Of a stretch of 64,000 nt of DNA, positions 1 to 11,800 are shown piece by piece. The notes under the pieces are model-generated. The model did not search any database. It saw only the letters and a program-made list of their open reading frames with translations, and was not told the DNA's origin. Location of the stretch: positions 4,228,001 through 4,292,000 of the forward strand of contig CATNEN010000039.1 of assembly GCA_950097015.1 (NCBI GenBank), written 5' to 3'. The translations under genes were made by a program, and so were the position numbers. Each line of letters opens with the position of its first letter. Positions within the stretch are counted from its first letter, which is position 1. This DNA is from Macrostomum hystrix. Its lineage: Eukaryota; Platyhelminthes; Macrostomidae.

Positions 1-1935
1 AAAATGTTTCCGCTGTGCAAGCTGATTCACACCAGCCCACCGAGTGCGCTAATCAATGTCTACTACTGACATTTGAAAGTCCTGGGTATCCTAAGATGAT
101 TCCGCTTTACTTAGTCGAATTGGATCAGGAAATAGTGATCTCTTCTTTGGAAGGTAAAACGGAGCGGTACACCCATGTTATTATCTTGGGCGGCTTCGCA
201 CCTCCTGTCACTGTCATTCGCGAGCTTCGCAGACCTAAAGAGTTGGATATCACGGAAGATATGCTGCACAATGCGTACACACTCTTTAAAGAAGAATTGC
301 AGTTTATTTTAAACCACCCGAAGGCAAATAATTTACTGGCAAAGTTTGGCTCGGTTGATGTTTCACTCGAAGCCCCTGCCAATCCTGATAAGGCGGCGTG
401 CATCATCGAATGGAAAACAACTGGAACCGAAGAGGAATGGCACCAACTGTTTTTGTCTCGCATCAAGGAGGAGATTTTCAATGACCGATGCAACGAGCCA
501 ATAAGATCAATTGATGAACTTGTCCACAATGACGTTTTGGTTGTTAAGTTTTCAAAATCCGTTGAAGATCTCCATGATGCTGTAGTTGAAAGGCTTGAGC
601 GCGAAGGCTTCAGTGTGGAAAATTTTCAACTTTTAAACAAAACTTTCGCGCAAGTGCTTGTCAGGTGTCAAAGAATGGTACTATTTGCATCTCTTGAGGA
701 TTTAGAGAATTTCCAGCGTGACTACAACAGCTACGACTTTAAGGATTCTCGCCATAACTACTTGCTTAGAGACATCACGTCTGCTGTGACCTACGTATGT
801 TTAGTCGTCGATCGCTTTAATTTATTTTATAATATTACTTTTTTATGAATATATATATTCATACATTATATTAATATACAGTATTATTGATTTAAAGTTT
901 TATCATTTTAACTCTCTGTATTTTAGATTCACATGCGACAAGAGTACAATCTGGTTGTTGTCGTTATCACCCAAGAAGTGCAAAAAGACATTTACAGTGT
1001 TCTACCACCGGCGCTTAAGATTCTTCCCGAAAACAATGTTGTTTCAATTGTGAACCTTAGTGCCGACAGATTAGATGACATTCAATACGCCTCTACGGAG
1101 GGAGAAACGAGACATTCTTCTTTTAGCGATCTTATTCGTCGTCTTGGTAAATAAAATTTGACGATGAATAAAAAATCACAATTGGGTAAAATAGTGGAAA
1201 CCGACGGCAATTGAAACGCTTATTCATCTCGCCTTCTATTTTGTAGACCTAAGAGAGCGCTGCATTCAGGTGGACGAAAACCTGCCACTCATGTCTATGG
1301 CCTATGCCATGGCTGCCAATTCATGCTTTGGCTTCGTGCACCACCTCGTCCAGTGTAAGTATATCTGTGTTTTCTCATGTCACTTGACTTGACTGCTGAA
1401 TAATAGAATATTTTCATTATCAATATTGAATACAGGTGAGAAGGCCGGTAATTTGCCGTTCGAGTTGCCATACAAGTACGTGGTGCCTCGCAGTGCGCGT
1501 TATCCCGACTTGAAAAAGTTGCATCACGAGCTTGGCGAGCTGGGTGTTAGCTTTAAAGAGAAGATGTTCCGCAGTGACCAACGGAATTACAGGTTCAGCT
1601 TGTACACACGGGTGCAAAATTCTGTGGCCACCGAAGTGGCATTCGAAGTTCCCCCGTGTGTGCTGAACCTGCGCAAGCAAGCCAAGTGCGGCCTGGGCGG
1701 CCTTCGACGCACCAAGCTGAGGCAGAACCTCAACGAGTACATAATGGCCTTCCAGACGATGTTGGCTTGCATGAACTGGCAGCACTACGTTAAGGTATTG
1801 GACTGGGCGGACGATAAGTTTCAACCCGATGCGTGGCGCGATCCGACACGCGAGTACGCAGAGAGCCTCCTAAACTTGATCTTCTCTAATGAAGGAAATA
1901 TGCACACCAGTTCTTCTGATCTAGGCCTGGCTTAG
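1..1935 (+). CDS. Tandem STING-domain protein, gene 1 (5' end cut by window)
   Basis: Exons by splice sites and frame: <1-794, 927-1146, 1247-1354, 1436-1935 (stop TAG). The frame is open at the left edge, entering within a first STING-like CDN-binding domain (GGFAPP in the lid-strand region, then the helix KEELQFILNHPKAN). Next comes an alpha/beta domain of about 180 residues (NDVLVVKF strand, VVERLEREG helix, NLVVVVITQE strand) that resembles a divergent TIR. A second STING-like domain follows: helix MSMAYAMAANSCFGF, then ELPYKYVVPRSARYPD, RNYRFSLY and FEVPPCVLNL, ending in VLDWADD. No membrane segment or C-terminal tail follows. Known STING proteins bind cyclic dinucleotides as dimers; two domains in one chain suggest a built-in dimer. 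Intron phases (0, 1, 1) match those of the two complete paralogues downstream. STING homology is strong by motif order; the TIR assignment is tentative. Confidence 0.8.
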
Positions 1936-4621
1936 CAGTACATCGGTATATGCTTAACTTGCATTGAGAAAATACTGGCTCCTTTGCTGAATCCAAAGTC
2001 TGTTTTAGCCTATTTGCTCTAACTCATCGTTTTCTTGGCCAACTTCAATTGCTTCTTCCGTGTTTCGGATTTGAGCTCTAATAATATCCATTTTCAATAT
2101 ATGCTCTTTCTTTATTTTAAATGACTAAGTAAGTTTTTCCAAAGGTGTTAATTGCCGTATCATTATAAGTAATCGCCCTTTTTGGTCATAGCTTCGATGT
2201 CATTGAGCCTATTTCTCATTCCATCTTTGCGCTCATTCAGATCTGGCTCGCTTGCGAATGAAATTTACGAGTAATATCATTAGCTAATTAGCCAATCTGC
2301 GTCAGGTACTCGCAAGATTTTCGTAACGATATGTATTGCTTATCTCTGCTCATTCAACTAATACTCTGAGTCCACATATGCAGCAGCTAAGTAAGATTAT
2401 CTCCAATCCCTTACTTTGTCTGCTCCAATAATTTAATTCCATAAAAATATAATATCACACAAGCGTTCACATCACGTAGGTACACCTACTCAAACACACC
2501 TCTGCTGTTCCATATTGGGCATATTTAGCTTTTACTTACCTCTCCTCGGGGTGTTGCACTGCTTTATATCAATATTGTTTGACAGTTTTACTTTATTTAA
2601 TTGCTAATTTAATTTGAAAGCTAAGAAAATTGAAGCGCTTTCCTAAGTGTAATCAATTTCTGCTTTATAGCCATGCTTTGCAGCCATTGTCCTGTACGGA
2701 AATTTATATTTTAACTTGTTAATTCCTCCTGCTATGCTAGGCTTTTCAAATTTTCTGCGCAGTCCTGCTGTTAGTCGAGTCTTTTCCCGCTCTTGTGTTA
2801 AATCATTTCTCAAGTCAGACCTGCCAAATTATTGTTTATTTTATTACCTGCTTATGGTACACAAACTTGTAATTTATTTCATTATTAAATTGAAGTTTTT
2901 CTAGAAGCCGCTATTTTCATTACCTAACCACAATTATGACTTGCTGATTGAGTGATTGTTTGTGTAAAACAATGTCTCTAGCCATCGGTGTCTAACAATG
3001 CTTTTCGCCGGTGTTACCTGCGAATATAGACTACTTTTAGTTGTTATAGTACCTTCTGAACTAACCTATTTTTCTAGATTGTTTTCGTTTCCTTTCTTGA
3101 TTCACATATTGGCTAAAATGCGGGCGTTGTTTTTGATTTGATGTGGTTCCATAATATTTGTGTATTGTTTCATTAGAATGATCATTAAATAAAATATATA
3201 AGTATCCTCGAGGCTACTTCAGGCGTACTCAGTGGCTTTTTCCACGATGCTAGGTGATTCTATAACTCTTTGTTTATATACATTGTTGTTGTTTTAAGTT
3301 ATAAGGGCCTTCAGTTTTACGCCCGTGTTTCAGTGGCAGCTATCAGAATTTCCGATAGGCCCGATCGAGTTGGCATAATTTGTTTATCGGTGAATCGTAT
3401 CAGTTCAGTGTTGAACCTACTTTTAATCTGCTCTTAAAATATAGACTTAAGGCTTGTTCACACTGCTGTAGTGTTGTAAGCATATTTTGTTGTTATTTCT
3501 GTCTTATAGTTTAGCGTAGAGCGCGTGTTCCGGCTATTTTTAGAACAGTAGAAATAATTAAAGTTGAGAAATTCACGCCTAGCCGGTCCGGGCCAGCCAG
3601 GTGGGCAGACGCCAACCACCCCATCAACTCTATCCCTGGGCTGGAGGCCCGGCCAATCAGATTGCGATCCGGCCTCGTTGAATTTCTACCCCGGCGCCCT
3701 AAGGCTTTAGAAAGTTGTCGCAGGTCTACAGGCTCAAGCTGCCAGCCACCCCCGCCCTAATCAGGGGTCAGTTCGGTCTCTTTTTACAGTTTTCAATTGC
3801 CCGAGTATAAGTCTAGTTTTATACTGACTGACTGACTCGAATTTAAGTCTGGATTCAAGCCTTCGTAAGTCTGAGCGGCGAGTAAAATAATTTACGAGTA
3901 AAAAATGTTACTTAATCTGGGAGATCGCAATTGTGAGCATCAACATAAACTCTTGAACTCATCATCAATATTCATCACCGCTGCTACTATTGAACCGCTT
4001 GGTAGTACACCGACCCCGGTGAGTAGGCAATTAGTAGCTAGCTTTAAATCCTCTTGATGCTCTAAGTAGGTTTATCTAGGCCTTTTGTCAAATATTACAC
4101 TGCGTACAAATGACTTGTTTTTGTGTACAACTTATGCTAAAAGGAACGGTTAATGAGTCATCTAAACAGTGTGAACGAGCCGAGTCCACGAATGCAAGCT
4201 AGTAGTCGCACGCAAGTCTATATCGGTCTCATTGTTTGCGCTTGGCACATTTTCCTTTTATTTCTATGGCATAGCTCTGAAGCTGTTGTTAATATCAAAC
4301 AGACTCGTGCTTTCTTAAGAAGCGCTTGCAAACTATAACAGATTTACAAGTATAATACGTAGCAGCCAATTGAAAAGCTCGCTTTTTGAAGCTCGGCTGT
4401 GGTCCAAATGGCAATCCAAGCGCTTTCAACTGCAGCCGCGGTTGCAGCTGTGTCTGTTTCTACTCTGCCTTGCTAGCTGAAACAGCTTGCTAAAATCTAA
4501 TCTTAACCTGCTGTCGCTGCGCCGCCAATGCACATAACATATTTAGTTTATACATTCCCTGCACTTCTGCAAAATCAAGTTTCACCTGACTGTATACTGT
4601 AGTTTAGCGGCACCCGAGCCT
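1936..4621. other. AT-rich spacer with one GC-rich block
   Basis: No convincing coding exon. The short open frames at 2716-2904 and 4153-4338 have no recognisable protein features. A GC-rich block at about 3572-3790, ending in a pyrimidine-AG stretch, stands out from its AT-rich surroundings. It could be an unrecognised repeat or a non-coding exon. Confidence 0.5.
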
Positions 4622-4623
4622 GA

Positions 4624-6558
4624 CGTGAACTGACTAACTAATAACTGTACTGTGAACTGACTAACTAATAACTGTGTACTGTGAACTGACTAACTAATAA
4701 CTGTACTGTGAACTGACTAACTAATAACTGTGTACTGTGAACTGACTAACTAATAACTGTACTGTGAACTGACTAACTAATAACTGTGTACTGTGAACTG
4801 ACTAACTAATAACTGTACTGTGAACTGACTAACTAATAACTGTGTACTGTGAACTGACTAACTAATAACTGTACTGTGAACTGACTAACTAATAACTGTG
4901 TACTGTGAACTGACTAACTAATAACTGTGTACTGTGAACTGACTAACTAATAACTGTGTACTGTGAACTGACTAACTAATAACTGTGTACTGTGAACTGA
5001 CTAACTAATAACTGTGTACTGTGAACTGACTAACTAATAACTGTGTACTGTGAACTGACCAACTAATAACTGTACTGTGAACTGACTAACTAATAACTGT
5101 GTACTGTGAACTGACCAACTAATAACTGTGTACTGTGAACTGACTAACTAATAACTGTACTGTGAACTGACCAACTAATAACTGTACTGTGAACTGACCA
5201 ACTAATAACTGTACTGTGAACTGACTAACTAATAACTGTACTGTGAACTGACTAACTAATAACTGTGTACTGTGAACTGACCAACTAATAACTGTGTACT
5301 GTGAACTGACTAACTAATAACTGTACTGTGAACTGACCAACTAATAACTGTGTACTGTGAACTGACCAACTAATAACTGTGTACTGTGAACTGACCAACT
5401 AATAACTGTGTACTGTGAACTGACCAACTAATAACTGTGTACTGTGAACTGACCAACTAATAACTGTGTACTGTGAACTGACCAACTAATAACTGTGTAC
5501 TGTGAACTGACTAACTAATAACTGTGTACTGTGAACTGACCAACTAATAACTGTACTGTGAACTGACCAACTAATAACTGTGTACTGTGAACTGACCAAC
5601 TAATAACTGTACTGTGAACTGACCAACTAATAACTGTGTACTGTGAACTGACCAACTAATAACTGTGTACTGTGAACTGACTAACTAATAACTGTACTGT
5701 GAACTGACCAACTAATAACTGTACTGTGAACTGACCAACTAATAACTGTGTACTGTGAACTGACTAACTAATAACTGTGTACTGTGAACTGACTAACTAA
5801 TAACTGTACTGTGAACTGACTAACTAATAACTGTACTGTGAACTGACCAACTAATAACTGTACTGTGAACTGACCAACTAATAACTGTACTGTGAACTGA
5901 CCAACTAATAACTGTACTGTGAACTGACCAACTAATAACTGTACTGTGAACTGACTAACTAATAACTGTGTACTGTGAACTGACTAACTAATAACTGTAC
6001 TGTGAACTGACTAACTAATAACTGTACTGTGAACTGACTAACTAATAACTGTACTGTGAACTGACCAACTAATAACTGTACTGTGAACTGACCAACTAAT
6101 AACTGTACTGTGAACTGACCAACTAATAACTGTACTGTGAACTGACCAACTAATAACTGTACTGTGAACTGACCAACTAATAACTGTACTGTGAACTGAC
6201 CAACTAATAACTGTACTGTGAACTGACCAACTAATAACTGTACTGTGAACTGACCAACTAATAACTGTACTGTGAACTGACTAACTAATAACTGTACTGT
6301 GAACTGACCAACTAATAACTGTACTGTGAACTGACTAACTAATAACTGTGTACTGTGAACTGACTAACTAATAACTGTACTGTGAACTGACTAACTAATA
6401 ACTGTACTGTGAACTGACTAACTAATAACTGTACTGTGAACTGACCAACTAATAACTGTACTGTGAACTGACCAACTAATAACTGTGTACTGTGAACTGA
6501 CTAACTAATAACTGTACTGTGAACTGACTAACTAATAACTGTACTGTGAACTGACTAA
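4624..6558. repeat. Minisatellite of mixed 27-bp and 29-bp units
   Basis: Tandem repeat of GTGAACTGACTAACTAATAA followed by CTGTACT (27 bp) or CTGTGTACT (29 bp). In the first ~300 bp the two lengths alternate regularly, giving a 56-bp higher-order unit; later runs are mixed. A second variation, GACTAACT versus GACCAACT, clusters in blocks. By length it holds about 70 units. No long open frame crosses it. Confidence 0.97.
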
Positions 6559-6989
6559 AGTCGTGTCCCGTGCAGTTCTTATTTTGATCTTACAAATGAG
6601 CAAACAAATGACGGACAAAGCTGACTTTCTCGTCGCAGATGCAAGTCCAAAGCATGGTCACAAGAACCTCAGTGAGCATTCTAAGAATTCCCGCACGTGG
6701 AAGTTACACATCTTTCTACCTTGTCGAAGCCTTTACTCTATCTCAAGCGAAACAAAAAATTTTATAGTCAATAGTAGCTTCTCGTGCTTGATCAATCGAT
6801 TAGTTAAGAGCGAACAACTCGAACAAGCTTATTTCTGATATCAAGCAATCTGATTTCTGATTTCAAGCAATGTGGGGCACCTGCAGTTTCAAAATTTAAA
6901 GGCTGCGTGACTGATGAGTATTCGTTTCAACAGTGTGCCTTTTGTCATAACCAGCAAGCAATATGGTACAGGTATACTTGTATGAATCA

Positions 6990-7335
6990 GGGGTCGGTGG
7001 CAGAAGCGGCTAACGCATTTGCCTCGCGCACCAAGGTCCCTAGGCTCGATTCCACGGCGAGGCCGCATTCATTTCGGGCCCAGCTGTGGAGAGAAGGCAT
7101 TGGGGGCTTATCGTGCAATTAACGCTCTTTGAGGGCAAACCTCCAAGGACACAGTGAAAGTGTTTACTGTCTGACGATGAGTGAAAAAGTGCCTGCGTAC
7201 AGTATCTGTGTGCGTATGTGCTCAGGAGTCAGCGAAATGGGCAAAATTGCCTCCTCGCTGGTTGTTGGTCACTAAATTATGTGCCACTGCCCGCAGCCCT
7301 CCAGCAATTGTTATTGTTACTATTAATATAACTAT
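6990..7335 (+). repeat. tRNA-derived SINE, family I, copy 1
   Basis: The head carries pol III box A-like (GGTGGCAGAAGCGGCTAACG) and box B-like (CTCGATTCC) motifs. The body is shared with five other copies in the window (CTGTCTGACGATGAG, AGTCAGCGAAATGGGCA, CTCCTCGCTGG). The tail is AT-rich with TTATTGTTACTATTAAT. It lacks a closed acceptor stem, so it is not a tRNA gene. Confidence 0.85.
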
Positions 7336-7849
7336 TGCTTGCATGAATTATTGTATGAAATATACCATGATTTGTTAGAATCTAGACCAATTTAATGAAC
7401 ATTTTGTTTCACTACAGCCAAGATGCTCCTACTTCTACCTGTGATAAAATGTGGAGTTCCTGTATGGATTTTTAATTCCCGACCCAATGCCGTCGCTTCC
7501 ATGCTTACAACTTTTATTGAAGCGAGTCGTACCAGGTTTCCAACCTTGAGCAGCCGCTAAGAATAACAGCCTAACAGGGCTGCCCGGGCTGGGTCTGTAT
7601 TGACCCGGGGCGCATCCGTGGAACTGCCGTGGATATTCAGTGGAATTCACGTGTTTAGTTCGCTAATAAGGCTAGCGAATGATTCTGCTAGCTTTGCCGC
7701 GGTTTTCTAAAAAAATATTTTAGCTGCGCATGTCATACAGCGTCCCGACTCCTGACACTGTCGGTTTCATTGAAGATTCTTGTCACAAGCGTTTTAGCAA
7801 AAATTTTACTGAACTCTATAGGCTTAAAATGGTAAGCGTGGCCCATATA

Positions 7850-8224
7850 TAATAATAATAATAATAGTAATTGCAGGAGGGCTGCGGGCAATGGCACATC
7901 ATTTGGTGACACTAGACCCTCGGCCAGCGAGGAGGCAATTCTGCCCATTTCGCTGACTCCTGAGCACACACGCACACAGATACTTTACACAGGCACACAC
8001 TCACACAGGTGTGTACATCTGCCATGACTTTCTCATTGTCAGGCAGTGTACACTTCACTGTGCCTTGGAAGTTGGCCCTCAAGGGCGTAAATTGCACGAC
8101 AAGCCCCCAAGCCTTCTCTCCCGCGGCTGCGCCCCAAATAAATGTGGCCTCGCCGTGGAATCGAACTAAGGGACCGTGGTGCGAGAGGCGAACGCGATAA
8201 CCGCTCTGCCACCGACCCCCCATT
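7850..8224 (-). repeat. tRNA-derived SINE, family I, copy 2 (fullest copy)
   Basis: Reverse-strand copy of about 375 bp. Read on the minus strand it begins with box A near 8205-8224 (GGTGGCAGAGCGGTTATCG), has box B near 8150-8165, shares the family body, and ends in an (ATT)n tail seen as AATAATAATAATAAT at 7850-7866. It defines the family's full extent. Confidence 0.88.
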
Positions 8225-8887
8225 CTGACCCATGCTTTCAAGATTAAGTAAATCAGAAAATCAGATTTAATGATCTAGTTCATTTTATTTACGAACAAAG
8301 TTTTTTGTTCAGTTTCTGTTGCTCGTATACCGTCCGAGAAGTGAATTCTATCGATAATGAAAGGCAGGGTAGTTGAAGAACTCGGTCGTGCAGTATTCGA
8401 AGTACAAGGTTCTTTGCTCCTGAATACTCATGCAGTTCGCGGAATATTTCAGTCGCTAATATTGCCGTTATTCTTAGTAGATAATGGCTTAATGGTTGAT
8501 TGGTGCAACAAAATTATTGGTGCAGGCCAAATGTCTATGGCCCACGGCGCAACCACCCCCAGCCGAAACACGCACCAATGGCAAAGTGACAGCGACAGCG
8601 ATTGGCCAGTTCAATCTAGACTTAGAAGTTTTTCAAACGTCTTTGACAAATACTGGATCGATAACAATCTCTTCCAACCCGTTCCTTTAATACAGGAGCT
8701 AATAACGGAAGCTGCAGATCTGTGCCTTGGACAAACACGCTCGAAATGTGTAAAAAGTACACACTCAACACAATTGTGATTTGACAACCGGCTTGACAAC
8801 TCGCTTTAACTATGAATTTATACTACTACGATATGTACATATGTAATGTTTACAATACAAGCATTTTTACGTTTTTAGTATTTTGTG

Positions 8888-11800
8888 GCTGAGAATGGCA
8901 GACTGAGAATGGTAGACTGAGAATTGTAGACTGAGAATGGTAGACTGAGAATAGTAGACTGAGAATGGTAGACTGAGAATAGTAGACTGAGAATAGTAGA
9001 CTGAGAATAGTAGACTGAGAATGGTAGACTGAGAACGGAAGACTGAGAATTGTAGACTGAGAATTGTAGACTGAGAATAGTAGTCTGAGAATAGTAGACT
9101 GAGAATGGTAGACTGAGAACGGAAGACTGAGAATTGTAGACTGAGAATTGTAGACTGAGAATGGTAGACTGATAATGGTAGACTGAGAATGGTAGACTGA
9201 GAATAGTAGACTGAGAATGGTAGACTGAGAATAGTAGACTGAGAATGGTAGACTGAGAATGGTAGACTGAGAATGGTAGACTGAGAATTGTAGACTGAGA
9301 ATAGTAGACTGAGAATGGTAGACTGAGAATAGTAGACTGAGAATGGTAGACTGAGAATAGTAGACTGAGAATGGTAGACTGAGAATGGTAGACTGAGAAA
9401 AGTAGACTGAGAATGGTAGACTGAGAATGGTAGACTGAGAATGGTAGACTAAGAATAGTAGACTGAGAATGGTAGACTGAGAATGGTAGACTGAGAATGG
9501 TAGACTGAGAATAGTAGACTGAGAATGGTAGACTGAGAATAGTAGACTGAGAATAGTAGACTGAGAATGGTAGACTGAGAATGGTAGACTGAGAATGGTA
9601 GACTGAGAATGGTAGACTGAGAATGGTAGACTGAGAATGGTAGACTGAGAACGGAAGCCTGAGAATTGTAGACTGAGAATTGTAGACTGAGAATTGTAGT
9701 CTGAGAATAGTAGACTGAGAATGGTAGACTGAGAACGGAAGACTGAGAATTGTAGACTGAGAATTGTAGACTGAGAATGGTAGACTGATAATGGTAGACT
9801 GAGAATGGTAGACTGAGAATGGTAGACTGAGAATGGTAGACTGAGAATGGTAGACTGAGAATGGTAGACTGAGAATGGTAGACTGAGAATTGTAGAATGA
9901 GAATAGTAGACTGAGAATAGTAGACTGAGAATAGTAGACTGAGAATGGTAGACTGAGAACGGAAGACTGAGAATTGTAGACGGAGAATTGTAGACTGAGA
10001 ATAGTAGTCTGAGAATGGTAGACTGAGAATGGTAGACTGAGAATGGTAGACTCAGAATGGTAGACTGAGAATAGTAGACTGAGAATGGTAGACTGAGAAT
10101 GGTAGACTGAGAATGGTAGACTGAGAATGGTAGACTGATAATGGTAGACTGAGAATGGTAGACTGAGAATAGTAGACTGAGAATGGTAGACTGAGAATAG
10201 TAGACTGAGAATGGTAGACTGAGAATGGTAGACTGAGAATGGTAGACTGAGAATAGTAGACTGAGAATGGTAGACTGAGAATGGTAGACTGAGAATGGTA
10301 GACTGAGAATGGTAGACTGAGAATGGTAGACTGAGAATGGTAGACTGAGAATTGTAGACTGAGAATTGTAGACTGAGAATAGTAGTCTGAGAATAGTAGA
10401 CTGAGAATGGTAGACTGAGAATGGTAGACTGAGAATAGTAGACTGAGAATGGTAGGCTGAGAATAGTAGACTGAGAATAGTAGACTGAGAATGGTAGACT
10501 GAGAATAGAAGACTGAGAATGGTAGACTGAGAATGGTAGACTGAGAATTGTAGACTGAGAATAGTAGACTGAGAATGGTAGACTGAGAATAGTAGACTGA
10601 GAATAGTAGACTGAGAATAGTAGACTGAGAACGGTAGACTGAGAATAGTAGACTGAGAATGGTAGACTGATAATGGTAGACTGAGAATGGTAGACTGAGA
10701 ATAGTAGACTGAGAATGGTAGACTGAGAATGGTAGACTGAGAATAGTAGACTGAGAATAGTAGACTGAGAATGGTAGACTGAGAACGGAAGACTGAGAAT
10801 TGTAGACTGAGAATTGTAGACTGAGAATAGTAGTCTGAGAATAGTAGACTGAGAATGGTAGACTGAGAACGGAAGACTGAGAATTGTAGACTGAGACTTG
10901 TAGACTGAGAACGGTAGACTGAGAATAGTAGACTGAGAATGGTAGACTGATAATGGTAGACTGAGAATGGTAGACTGAGAATAGTAGACTGAGAATGGTA
11001 GACTGAGAATGGTAGACTGAGAATAGTAGACTGAGAATAGTAGACTGAGAATGGTAGACTGAGAACGGAAGACTGAGAATTGTAGACTGAGAATTGTAGA
11101 CTGAGAATAGTAGTCTGAGAATAGTAGACTGAGAATGGTAGACTGAGAACGGAAGACTGAGAATTGTAGACTGAGACTTGTAGACTGAGAATGGTAGACT
11201 GATAATGGTAGACTGAGAATGGTAGACTGAGAATAGTAGACTGAGAATGGTAGACTGAGAATAGTAGACTGAGAATGGTAGACTGAGAATGGTAGACTGA
11301 GAATGGTAGACTGAGAATAGTAGACTGAGAATGGTAGACTGAGAATGGTAGACTGAGAATGGTAGACTGAGAATAGTAGACTGAGAATGGTAGACTGAGA
11401 ATGGTAGACTGAGAATGGTAGACTGAGAATAGTAGACTGTTCTCAGTCTGAGAATGGTAGAAAAGTAGACTGAGAATGGTAGACTGAGAATAGTAGACTG
11501 AGAATGGTAGACTGAGAATAGTAGACTGAGAATAGTAGACTGAGAATAGTAGACTGAGAATGGTAGACTGAGAACGGTAGACTGAGACTTGTAGACTGAG
11601 AATGGTAGACTGATAATGGTAGACTGAGAATGGTAGACTGAGAATAGTAGACTGAGAATGGTAGACTGAGAATAGTAGACTGAGAATGGTAGACTGAGAA
11701 TGGTAGACTGAGAATGGTAGACTGAGAATAGTAGACTGAGAATGGTAGACTGAGAATGGTAGACTGAGAATGGTAGACTGAGAATAGTAGACTGAGAATG

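Noticed and set aside
6563-6838. 91-codon open frame just after the 27/29-bp array
   Set aside because: Starts at an alternative codon at the repeat edge; no protein features.
6990-8224. True tRNA genes at the box A/box B motifs
   Set aside because: No acceptor-stem pairing or proper anticodon arm; the motifs belong to longer multi-copy SINEs.
8357-8779. 140-codon ATG open frame
   Set aside because: No recognisable domain, no splice or poly(A) context, and overlapping frames on both strands.
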